A model generated the notes under the pieces. The model had not been told where the DNA came from. It saw only the letters and a program-made list of their open reading frames with translations, and searched no databases. From positions 310,001 to 374,000 of the forward strand of contig JADKEF010000004.1 of NCBI GenBank assembly GCA_016718135.1: a DNA stretch of 64,000 bases, given 5' to 3'. Positions 27,402-35,223 of the stretch are shown here, in pieces. Origin of the DNA: Acidobacteriota bacterium (GTDB taxonomy: Bacteria > Acidobacteriota > Blastocatellia > Pyrinomonadales > Pyrinomonadaceae). A program made the position numbers and the translations under genes. The first letter of the stretch is position 1; the number at the start of each line of letters is the position of its first letter.

Positions 27402-28665
27402 ACTGTTCACATTCCTGTTCATTTTTGTTTTCGTCGCGAACGGCGTTGCACAAACGTCGTTCGTCTCGCGACGCGGCGGTAACTTTTACGTAGGCAATAA
27501 ACAGTACCGTTTCGTCGGCACAAACTATTGGTACGGCTCGCTCCTCGGCCTTGAGAAAAACAAGAAACGCGGCATCGAACGTCTTCGCAAAGAGCTCGAT
27601 TTCCTAAAGGCAAACGGCGTCACCAACCTTCGCCTAATGGCCGGAGCAGAAGGAAGCGGCCCTTTAAATGGCATCACGCGTGTCGGTCCACCTTTGCAGA
27701 GCGAGCAGGGAACGTTCGACGCGGCCGCACTCGACGGCCTCGACATCGTGCTCGATGAAATGGGAAAACGCGGTATGAAAGCCGTCATCTTTTTTAGTAA
27801 TAACTGGGAATGGAGCGGCGGTTTTCAGCAGTATCTGATCTGGAACAACGTCATCGAAAGCCGCTGGCTTACCGACAAACCGACCTGGGACGAGCTGCGT
27901 GACAACGTAGCAAAATTCTATTCATGTGAGCCATGTAAGGCGGCGTATATAAACCAAATGGTGTACGTGCTGGGTCGCCGTAACACAAAAAATAGAAAGT
28001 CCTACATCGACGATCCGACGATCATGGCCTGGGAGATCGCCAACGAACCGCGGCCAATGCGTCCTGCCGCAAACATTGCATACAAGAGGTTTGTCGCAGA
28101 CACAGCGGCAGTTATCAAACTCATTGACTCAAAGCATCTCGTTACGATCGGCCACGAAGGCCGCATCGGCACCGAGAGCCTAGCCCTATTCGAAGAGGTC
28201 CATGCCGACCCGAATGTGGACTATCTGACGATCCACATCTGGCCGAAAAATTGGGGTTGGTTTGGGCCGGGAAGGATGGAGATCGGGTTCAATATCGCGG
28301 TCAGCAATTCGGTCGAGTATATAGACGAGAACGTCGCCGTTGCCCGAAAACTGAACAAGCCGCTCGTGATCGAAGAATTCGGTCTGCCGCGAGACGGCCA
28401 GTCGTTCGATCCCACATCGCCAACGACATTTCGGGACCGCTATTTCGCGACGATGCTCTCATACGTTGGCAAACCGAACATCGCGGGGGCTAATTTTTGG
28501 GCATTCGGCGGCACGGCTCGCCCGATCAAAGGCCAACTCTTTTGGAAGAGCGGCGACGAACCAATGGGCGACCCCCCGATGGAAGAGCAAGGCCTCAACA
28601 CGGTCTTCGACAGCGACCGCTCGACGTGGAAAGTGATCCGTAAGATGGCGACGCGGATCAAGTGA
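27388..28665 (+). CDS. GH5 family mannanase-like glycoside hydrolase, secreted
   Basis: Clan A (beta/alpha)8 hydrolase, probably an endo-1,4-beta-mannanase of the GH5_7 type. A signal peptide ends at GVAQ. The domain opens with YRFVGTNYWYGSLLG, carries a conserved WSGGFQQYL segment, the acid/base Glu220 in WEIANEPRPM and the nucleophile in VIEEFGLPRDG (Glu330 of the EE pair). The length, 425 residues, fits a single catalytic domain plus leader. The double ATG at 27388 lies inside the permease gene (14-base overlap), and the 3' end overlaps the convergent CrtC-like gene by eight bases. Specificity for mannan is from sequence resemblance only. Confidence 0.9.
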   Translation: MMIARLFTFLFIFVFVANGVAQTSFVSRRGGNFYVGNKQYRFVGTNYWYGSLLGLEKNKKRGIERLRKELDFLKANGVTNLRLMAGAEGSGPLNGITRVGPPLQSEQGTFDAAALDGLDIVLDEMGKRGMKAVIFFSNNWEWSGGFQQYLIWNNVIESRWLTDKPTWDELRDNVAKFYSCEPCKAAYINQMVYVLGRRNTKNRKSYIDDPTIMAWEIANEPRPMRPAANIAYKRFVADTAAVIKLIDSKHLVTIGHEGRIGTESLALFEEVHADPNVDYLTIHIWPKNWGWFGPGRMEIGFNIAVSNSVEYIDENVAVARKLNKPLVIEEFGLPRDGQSFDPTSPTTFRDRYFATMLSYVGKPNIAGANFWAFGGTARPIKGQLFWKSGDEPMGDPPMEEQGLNTVFDSDRSTWKVIRKMATRIK

Positions 28666-29818
28666 AGAAATATCTAACCTGATCCAAACGGTCGCCGAAG
28701 AGAAATCCTGTTAGATCGACGTTCTCGTGCGATCGGTCATAACCGACCAGCTCGACATATGCACGGCCTGTTACCGGAACCGATTCTCGCGTCCCGCTCA
28801 CATCGCAGGAACCTTCCCAATAGACAACCATCGTCGTGCCTTTCGTATCGAGTTCCTGATCGGCGATCGACGGCGTGATGGTGATGTCGATATCTAGTTT
28901 TGCGACGCGAACTCGCCAGCCCGCTGAATAGACTGCACCATTTCGCGGGCTCGTCCAGGTCGATGTTGTTTCGATATCAAAGTCTGCACGCTTGAGATAT
29001 CTGCACGTGCCGTCAGCCTGGACAAATGTCCCGGTCGAGTCGCCGTCGGTTCCGTCCTGGTTGCGAAACTGATAGATCATCAGCTCGGTATTATCGTCAA
29101 ACTGTATCGAGAACCAATCCCAATCTCCCTGCTCCCATATGCCAAATTCGCGATCCATCCACGCTGTGCCGGTAAATGTCTCGACCTCACCGCCCGTATT
29201 TGTCTGTCCCGTGACGGCCATTCGCGTGAACGAAAAATGATTCGAACCGCCGGTGCCTTTCTTCGCAATGCCGCTGCCTTCGTCGCCGTTGAGGACGACC
29301 GGTTTAGTCGGCTCGAGGATGGCGTCGAAGATTGTTCCGTCGCTCACTGTCGCGTGCAGCACATGCTTCCCCGCCACCTCACGCAAAGACCAGTCGCCCA
29401 ACCTCACGTCGCACGCCGTCTCGCTCATCAAGACGGGCACGTCGAGCGGCTTATCAAAGCTGCGAATATGTTCGTAGGTGAACTTTTGTGCGTCGATATC
29501 CGAGATCGCAAAGTGTGCGAAGTACATCGGATTAGCCAGAGCCGTCATCGGGAAGATGCCCACGCGATCGAGGTCAGTACGCCGTTTAAAGAACACCAAC
29601 TCAAACCCAAACCGCCGCCCGTTAGCACGTTCGCAGTGCCCGGTGTAATACCACCACTCCGTCTGCACGTCCCGCTTTGCATACAGATCCCGAGGCAAAG
29701 TCACCGTGCCATCTGAAGGTGCAGTCCGCAGCGGCTCGTCCCGATAATTCAACAACCCCGCCACACCATCCAGCAAACTCGCCGCCGCCTTCTCGATACC
29801 TTCAGTAAACGCCTTCAT
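28658..29818 (-). CDS. CrtC/AttH-like lipocalin-fold protein
   Basis: A 386-residue protein of the carotenoid 1,2-hydratase / AttH family, built of two lipocalin-like beta barrels. The family signature TEWWYYTGHC appears near residue 52, and WMDREFGIWEQGDWDWFSIQ around residue 240 matches the second conserved block. Unlike many relatives it has no clear signal peptide. The start was set at 29818 (MKAFTEGIEK), since sequence before it reads poorly and is intergenic. No carotenoid genes are near, so hydratase activity should not be assumed; many relatives are uncharacterised. Confidence 0.83.
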   Translation of the reverse strand: MKAFTEGIEKAAASLLDGVAGLLNYRDEPLRTAPSDGTVTLPRDLYAKRDVQTEWWYYTGHCERANGRRFGFELVFFKRRTDLDRVGIFPMTALANPMYFAHFAISDIDAQKFTYEHIRSFDKPLDVPVLMSETACDVRLGDWSLREVAGKHVLHATVSDGTIFDAILEPTKPVVLNGDEGSGIAKKGTGGSNHFSFTRMAVTGQTNTGGEVETFTGTAWMDREFGIWEQGDWDWFSIQFDDNTELMIYQFRNQDGTDGDSTGTFVQADGTCRYLKRADFDIETTSTWTSPRNGAVYSAGWRVRVAKLDIDITITPSIADQELDTKGTTMVVYWEGSCDVSGTRESVPVTGRAYVELVGYDRSHENVDLTGFLFGDRLDQVRYFFT

Positions 29819-29870
29819 GACTAAACCCTCTCGCCCAAAATATGTAAAAATATCCTGACTACTGATTACT

Positions 29871-30161
29871 ATGCTAATCCACATCGTGTGCTGGAAATAC
29901 AAACCCGAAACGACCGCCGCCGAGCGTGACGAACACATCGCGATGCTCGCCGCCTTGCCCGCCGTGATCGAGTGTATCAAAACCTTCGAGGTCGGCCGCG
30001 ACATTTTGCATCTAGAAAGGTCATTCGACACAGGCCTCGTTGCTGGATTCAAAGACGAGGCCGCTCTTGACGAATACACAGTCCACCCTGACCACCAAAA
30101 AGTGGCGGCACTAGGCAAACAGATCGCCGAAAAGGTCGTGTCGGTTGATTTCTTAACTTAA
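29871..30161 (+). CDS. Dabb-domain (stress-responsive alpha-beta barrel) protein
   Basis: A 96-residue single-domain protein that begins MLIHIVCWKYKPETT and ends near AEKVVSVDF, the usual start and end of the Dabb ferredoxin-like fold; HPDHQKV in the last third is the conserved block. These proteins dimerise into an alpha-beta barrel; some are enzymes and most have no known role. The gene is divergent from the CrtC-like gene with 52 bases between starts and converges on the SGNH hydrolase gene with a two-base gap. Confidence 0.88.
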   Translation: MLIHIVCWKYKPETTAAERDEHIAMLAALPAVIECIKTFEVGRDILHLERSFDTGLVAGFKDEAALDEYTVHPDHQKVAALGKQIAEKVVSVDFLT

Positions 30162-30163
30162 GA

Positions 30164-31273
30164 TCACTTCAGCAGCGTCGGGAGCACCGATCTGATCGCC
30201 TCGGCATATGCTCGGGCTCCGGCTTGGTCTGGGTGACCGATGGCGGCGATCTCGCACAGGCGAACGGAATATGCTATCCCGGTCGTAGACTTTAGTTCGG
30301 GAAGCGATCTGCGACAAGCCTTGATCCGGTCGCTAGCAAGCGTGTCCTTGACGACACCGCCCTTTCCCATGCGAAAGAGCTTGGTCCTCGGGGCCTCGAC
30401 GCCATTCTCTTCGGTTAGTGGAGACCGAACAAAAACGGCACGCGTGCTGCCGTGAGCCTTATTTAGACGGTCGACCGCGAGCTGAAAATTCTTGTTCGAT
30501 TCGTCGAGCCATATTTGCGAACGCACGATAGCACGCCTTTTGATCCGGTTGAAAAACATGGGCCTCACGAGCGGATTGTTCGGGACAAATTTCAGCGCAC
30601 GCGGAAAGCTCAGAGCCTCGAGCCATGCGTTCAATACCTTGCTGCCGGTCGAGTGGGTGGTGATGACTGGATAGTAGCCGACGACGACGATCTTTGCTCG
30701 AGGGTTATTTTTAGCCGCGAGATCGATCACGTCAAACATGTCGTCCTGACAGTACCGCTTGATCTCGGCCTTGAGTTTGTCATCGTCTCCCTTTGGATCG
30801 AAAACCCGCGCGGTAGTAATGTCCGTAATTCCGCCGCAGAGCATCACCAGATCTGCTCCGGCCGAACCGGCCGCCTTATATTCGCCCGATGCCATCTCGA
30901 TCTGCTTCCAGATACTGGGAAAGCCAACATTAACCTCGGGTTCGTAACCAGTAGTCTCGCTGCGTCCCGCCTTGCGAAATTTCTCTGCCTCCTCGGCATG
31001 AAATTTCAGCGACGATCCCGAATGAGCCTTGACCCTGAGGTTGACCTCGCGAGGGCTGCCAAAGGCATCTTTCCTCAGCCACTCTGCGGTCAATGAGTAA
31101 AACTTGTCCGCCTCCTGTAACCCCTGGCCCCACATCAGCGAATCGCCGAGCACCAAAAACTCAAACGGCGTGCTGTCCTGCCCAAAGCCACGAGCAAAAC
31201 CACGCGAAGCGATACCAGCCACAGTCGCGGCTGCTATCGCTTTAAGGAAATCACGGCGGCTATATCCGGCCAT
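30164..31273 (-). CDS. SGNH/GDSL hydrolase, Tat-exported
   Basis: A 369-residue esterase/lipase-like enzyme of the SGNH superfamily. The start at 31273 gives a twin-arginine signal (SRRDFLKAIAAATVAGIAS), implying export in folded form; upstream in-frame codons are rejected for this reason. Block I is LVLGDSLMWGQG with the nucleophilic Ser, block II is in AHSGSS, block III near CGGITD, where the usual Asn is not obvious, and the catalytic His is in IGHPDQAGA. Substrate is unknown: carbohydrate acetyl esters or lipids are both possible. Confidence 0.87.
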   Translation of the reverse strand: MAGYSRRDFLKAIAAATVAGIASRGFARGFGQDSTPFEFLVLGDSLMWGQGLQEADKFYSLTAEWLRKDAFGSPREVNLRVKAHSGSSLKFHAEEAEKFRKAGRSETTGYEPEVNVGFPSIWKQIEMASGEYKAAGSAGADLVMLCGGITDITTARVFDPKGDDDKLKAEIKRYCQDDMFDVIDLAAKNNPRAKIVVVGYYPVITTHSTGSKVLNAWLEALSFPRALKFVPNNPLVRPMFFNRIKRRAIVRSQIWLDESNKNFQLAVDRLNKAHGSTRAVFVRSPLTEENGVEAPRTKLFRMGKGGVVKDTLASDRIKACRRSLPELKSTTGIAYSVRLCEIAAIGHPDQAGARAYAEAIRSVLPTLLK

Positions 31274-31337
31274 TTTCGTCTTGAAGATAATCGAAATTGT
31301 AAACCCAACTATATCGCAAGAACAAGCCCAAATTTGG

Positions 31338-34300
31338 TCATCTGCGTCCTGTCGGAGGCCGAACGGTCCGGACATAGCGAACCGGTACCGAATTCCCGAG
31401 AGTATCCGAAACACTCGCCTCACCGTCAATCTTCGCTGAGCCATCTGCCGAGCTATTCGCAAACAATATCTCTACGAGCCGCGTCGCTTTGCCAATGCGT
31501 CCAAGCGAACTCGACGAATCGATCAGTATCATCAACTCGCCTTCAACGGTGTCATTCACCGTCAAAACCGCCCCGTCAGGCAGATCGCCCAATGAGACCA
31601 CCGGCTTTCCAAGCTTCGCCTCATCATACCTGACCCTAAAACTGACCGCCGCAACCTCGCGGCCAGATTCAAGCTCGACACCGACCGCTCCGCCTTTACC
31701 GCTCGCGAGCCTCAGCAAACTCTGTCTCCCAGACTTTGCCCCAAAGATCGAGCCGTCGATAACAGCTCGCAGCGGTGGATCTGCCGCCACGGTTGGTCCG
31801 CCCGCACCTGTCAGCGGATCAAGCCCTGAAACATATCTGCGTGTCTGAACGACATCAGCGGAATTAAGCAAGCCATCACCAAGCGTGGCTCGAGGTGACG
31901 CGTCCGCTCTCTGGAACTCGTTAGGCTGGCCACTAGGCGTGTCCAGCCCCGAAACGAACCGTCGCACCTGCACAATGTCGTTTGACAATAGAACACCGTC
32001 GCCATTCGGCCTCGACGAGACGTCGCTCTCAGACCCCGTCGAGACCGGACCTGCGTTGACCAGGAATTGATACGCATTGATTCCGCCTATCACCGCAGAT
32101 TCGGGAGCCTCCGAGGGCCGCGTTTGGTTGATCGAGGTCGCGTCGCTGCCGTCCGCCGCATAAAAATAGATCGTGTGAATGCCCGGCTGCAACGGCGTCG
32201 TGGTTGCCGATGCAGTAAGCGTTGTCGCTGTGCTCCCGGTATTCGTCGCTCTCGTCCACGCTCCGTTCGCTGTGTCCATCTGGAAATAAATATTCCGCGG
32301 CGGTGGAGCGGTCGGCGAGTAAGTCGATGTCGCCGTCAGCGTAAATGTAGTAGTGTTCGTCGTTGTCGTGTTTCCCGCAAGCGGGTTAATGGCCGTATTG
32401 AGCGGTATTACGTTGGTCGGGGCGGGTGTAATCACCGTAATGTTCGAGGTGCCTTGATTAGCCAAATAGACCTTGTTCGTCACCGGGTTGACGGCGAGGC
32501 CAGTCTGAAATGTGCCACCAGCTACCACAGTTGCAGTAGAGTTGTTCGTCCCGTCAATTACCGTCACGGTGCCGCCATTGTTCAGATGCGAGACATAGAT
32601 TTTGTTCGTCGCCGGATTGACTGCGACGGCAAAGGAGTCCGAGCCAGCCGTGATGTTTGTCGTCGAGTTGTTTGTCCCGTCAATTGCCGTCACCATGCCG
32701 CCTTGACCGGCAACATAGATCTTATTTGTCACTGGATTGACTTCGATGCCATTGGGAAAAGAACTAGTAGTAACGGTTGCTGTCGAGTTGTTAGCCCCGT
32801 CAATCACGGTTACCGTGCCGTTAACTCCTGAGTTGGCGACATAGACCCTGTTCGTCACCGCATTGACGGCAATGGCGTGAGGAGCCGTGCCGGCCGCAAC
32901 AGTTGTCGTCGAGTTGTCGCTTCCGTCAATCACCGTTACGTTAGAGCTGTTTATGTTAGCGACATAGATTTTATTCGTCACCGGATTGACCGAAACGGCG
33001 TCGGGAAACGTGCCGGCCGCGACCGTTGTTGTCGAGTTGTCGCTGCCGTCAATTACCGTTACGTTCGCGCTGCCGGTATTAGCAACATAAATCCTATTCG
33101 TCACTGGATTAACTGCGACCGCACGGGGTTCTGAACCGACAGCAACGGTTGTTGTTGCGTTGTTAGTCCCGTCAATTACCGTCACGTTGCTGCTGCTCTG
33201 ATTGGCGACATAGATCCTGTTCGTCACCGGATTGACGGCAACGCCAACGGGGCTTGTACCCGTCGCGACGGTTGCTGTCGAATTATCATTGCCGCTAATC
33301 ACCGTTACGTTCGCACTGCCGTTATTAGTAATATAGATCTTGTTCGTCGCAGGATTAATCGCGACGGCAGTTGGGCCTATTCCGGCCGAGATGGTGGCCG
33401 TCGTGTTGTATGAGCCGTCGATCACCGTGACGTTGTTGCTTGCCTGGTTGGCGACGTAGATCTTATTCGTTACCGGATTGACGCCGACAGCGACGGGATT
33501 CGTGCCGGCAGGGATTGTCGTTGTCGAGTTGTTGCTGCCGTCGATCACGGTGACATTGGCACTGTCTCCGTTGGCGACGTAGATCTTATTCGTAATGGTA
33601 TTGACCGCGAGCGGGAACGGATCTACGCCGGTTGCTACGGTCGCTGTCGAGTTATTGCTGCCGTCGATCACCGTGACATTCGCACTGTCGAGATTGGCAA
33701 CATAGATCTTGTTCGTCACCGGATTGACCGCGACTGAAAAAGGCTGTGAGCCGGTCGCGACGGTCGTTGTCGTGTTGTCGCTGCCGTTTATGACCGTGAC
33801 GTTGTTGCTGAAGATATTGGCGACATAGATCTTGTTGGTCGCTGGATTGACTGCCACTTTGGCCGGGGTCGTGCCGGCCGCGACGGTCGCTGTCGTATTG
33901 TCGCTGCCGTTAATGATCGTGACGTTGTTGCTGTCGAAATTGGCGACGTATATCTTGTTCGTCACCGGGTTGACCGCTACCGCAAAGGGCCGCGTGCCGG
34001 CCGCTACACTTGTCGTCGCATTATTACTGCCGTCGATCACCGTGACGTTGTTGCTGCCCTCGTTAGCGACGTATATCTTGTTCGTCACCGGATCGACCGC
34101 CACCGCCTGAGGAGCTGTGCCAACCGCAACCGTCGCGGTGGTGTTATTGCTGCCGTCGATCACCGTCAGGTTGTTGCTGCCCTCATTGGCGACGTATATC
34201 TTATTCGTTACTGGATTCACGGCGATCGAACGCGGCGTAGTACCCGCCGTAACGGTAACCGTCGAATTATCCCGCCCGTCGATCACCGTGACATTCCCGC

Positions 34301-34499
34301 TGTCCCGGTTAGCGACATACATCTTATTGGTGACCGGATTTACCGCAACCGTAGAAGGAGCCGTCCCGGTCGGAACATTCCCAATGCCCGAATCCGCCCG
34401 CACGACCCGCCCGCCGCTCTGGACCAGCGTAAATACCGCCAAAAGCAGAACAAAACACCCAACAACAACTAAACGAGACCGCGATGGAACTTGAAACAT
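31338..34499 (-). CDS. Secreted YVTN beta-propeller protein with dockerin-like and cohesin-like C-terminal domains
   Basis: A 1053-residue exported protein. After a signal peptide (about 1-35) come sixteen YVTN repeats of about 41 residues (about 55-710; typical unit VTNKIYVAN...NVTVIDGS), enough for two seven-bladed propellers with extra blades. An Ig-like segment follows (about 715-830), then a dockerin-like pair of helices (RPNGDGVLLSNDIVQVRRF and LGDGLLNSADVVQTRRY, about 840-905) and a cohesin-like beta-sandwich (VSFRVRYD...GELMILID, about 930-1030). The last two modules recur in the upstream neighbour. Several calcium ligands of classical dockerins are missing. The ATG follows the preceding stop after four bases, so the genes are linked. 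Role in surface binding or assembly is inferred. Confidence 0.88.
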   Translation of the reverse strand: MFQVPSRSRLVVVGCFVLLLAVFTLVQSGGRVVRADSGIGNVPTGTAPSTVAVNPVTNKMYVANRDSGNVTVIDGRDNSTVTVTAGTTPRSIAVNPVTNKIYVANEGSNNLTVIDGSNNTTATVAVGTAPQAVAVDPVTNKIYVANEGSNNVTVIDGSNNATTSVAAGTRPFAVAVNPVTNKIYVANFDSNNVTIINGSDNTTATVAAGTTPAKVAVNPATNKIYVANIFSNNVTVINGSDNTTTTVATGSQPFSVAVNPVTNKIYVANLDSANVTVIDGSNNSTATVATGVDPFPLAVNTITNKIYVANGDSANVTVIDGSNNSTTTIPAGTNPVAVGVNPVTNKIYVANQASNNVTVIDGSYNTTATISAGIGPTAVAINPATNKIYITNNGSANVTVISGNDNSTATVATGTSPVGVAVNPVTNRIYVANQSSSNVTVIDGTNNATTTVAVGSEPRAVAVNPVTNRIYVANTGSANVTVIDGSDNSTTTVAAGTFPDAVSVNPVTNKIYVANINSSNVTVIDGSDNSTTTVAAGTAPHAIAVNAVTNRVYVANSGVNGTVTVIDGANNSTATVTTSSFPNGIEVNPVTNKIYVAGQGGMVTAIDGTNNSTTNITAGSDSFAVAVNPATNKIYVSHLNNGGTVTVIDGTNNSTATVVAGGTFQTGLAVNPVTNKVYLANQGTSNITVITPAPTNVIPLNTAINPLAGNTTTTNTTTFTLTATSTYSPTAPPPRNIYFQMDTANGAWTRATNTGSTATTLTASATTTPLQPGIHTIYFYAADGSDATSINQTRPSEAPESAVIGGINAYQFLVNAGPVSTGSESDVSSRPNGDGVLLSNDIVQVRRFVSGLDTPSGQPNEFQRADASPRATLGDGLLNSADVVQTRRYVSGLDPLTGAGGPTVAADPPLRAVIDGSIFGAKSGRQSLLRLASGKGGAVGVELESGREVAAVSFRVRYDEAKLGKPVVSLGDLPDGAVLTVNDTVEGELMILIDSSSSLGRIGKATRLVEILFANSSADGSAKIDGEASVSDTLGNSVPVRYVRTVRPPTGRR
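32410..34337 (-). repeat. Tandem 123-bp coding repeats encoding YVTN blades (16 copies)
   Basis: DNA-level repetition inside the propeller gene: the same ten-base landmark recurs exactly 123 bases apart (for example at 33451 and 33574). Neighbouring copies differ by scattered third-position changes, so the array is old but similar enough for recombination to alter copy number. Confidence 0.88.
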
Positions 34500-34503
34500 C
34501 CAT

Positions 34504-35223
34504 TCAGTTTACTTCAACTGATTCGGCTCTGCCACGTCGCAGTGCGACCCGCACATCATTCCCAAACATATCCGAAACGCTCGCCGCCCCATCAAGCTCA
34601 ACCATGCCATCCGCCGAGCCGCCTGCAAAAGATATCTCCACGAGCCGCAACACCTTCCCAACATCCCCAAGCGGCCCCGCCGAGTCGATCAAGATAATGA
34701 GCTCACCCTCAACCGAATCATTAACCGTCAAAACCGCCCCGTCAGTTACCTCATCCAAAGAAACCAGCGGCTTACCAAGCGCGGCGTCGTACCGCACTCT
34801 AAAGCTAACCGCCGCAACCTCACGCGTAGGGTCAAGATCAACAGAAACGACTCCGCCCTTCCCGCTCGAGAGCCGCAACTCGCTAGACTCCGCAACCTTC
34901 GCCCCAAACAGCGAACCATCAATAACAGCCCGTAAAGGCGGATCCGCCGCCGCCGTCGGACCTCCGGCGATCGTAAGCGGGTCAAGGCCGGCACCATAAC
35001 GCCTCACCTGGACGACATCACTCGAATTGATCACACCATCACCAAACGAAGATCGCGGCGCAGAGTCAGTGCGCTGAAATTCATTTGGATTCACACTCGG
35101 TGTATCAAGCCCGGCCACGAATCTCCTCACCTGCGTTATGTCAGTCGAGAGCAACGCCCCATCACCATTCGGCCTGGGCGCAACATCCGACTCAAAACCA
35201 GCGGGCAGTTCGATCTTGATCAC
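34504..35223 (-). CDS. Dockerin-like plus cohesin-like module; detached C-terminal part of the upstream SBBP gene
   Basis: An open frame of 239 residues with no signal peptide. It contains a dockerin-like helix pair (RPNGDGALLSTDITQVRRF, FGDGVINSSDVVQVRRY) and a cohesin-like beta-sandwich (VSFRVRYD...GELIILID), closely matching the tail of the adjacent YVTN protein. Its apparent start is a GTG at 35223 that overlaps the upstream stop by four bases. Restoring one base there makes the sequence run on as DAFVIKIELPAG, the expected end of an SBBP repeat, so I read it as the C-terminal domain of the gene above, separated by a one-base deletion. If the deletion is real, this part would lack export. 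Confidence 0.8.
   Translation of the reverse strand: MIKIELPAGFESDVAPRPNGDGALLSTDITQVRRFVAGLDTPSVNPNEFQRTDSAPRSSFGDGVINSSDVVQVRRYGAGLDPLTIAGGPTAAADPPLRAVIDGSLFGAKVAESSELRLSSGKGGVVSVDLDPTREVAAVSFRVRYDAALGKPLVSLDEVTDGAVLTVNDSVEGELIILIDSAGPLGDVGKVLRLVEISFAGGSADGMVELDGAASVSDMFGNDVRVALRRGRAESVEVN

Noticed and set aside
32067..32831. A 254-codon plus-strand frame
   Set aside because: Antisense to the repeat protein; Arg/Cys/Val repeats mirror the coding repeats.
32410..34337. Regular repeat array that at first sight resembles a CRISPR
   Set aside because: Period 123 bases with no unique spacers, and the whole array is one open frame of YVTN blades.
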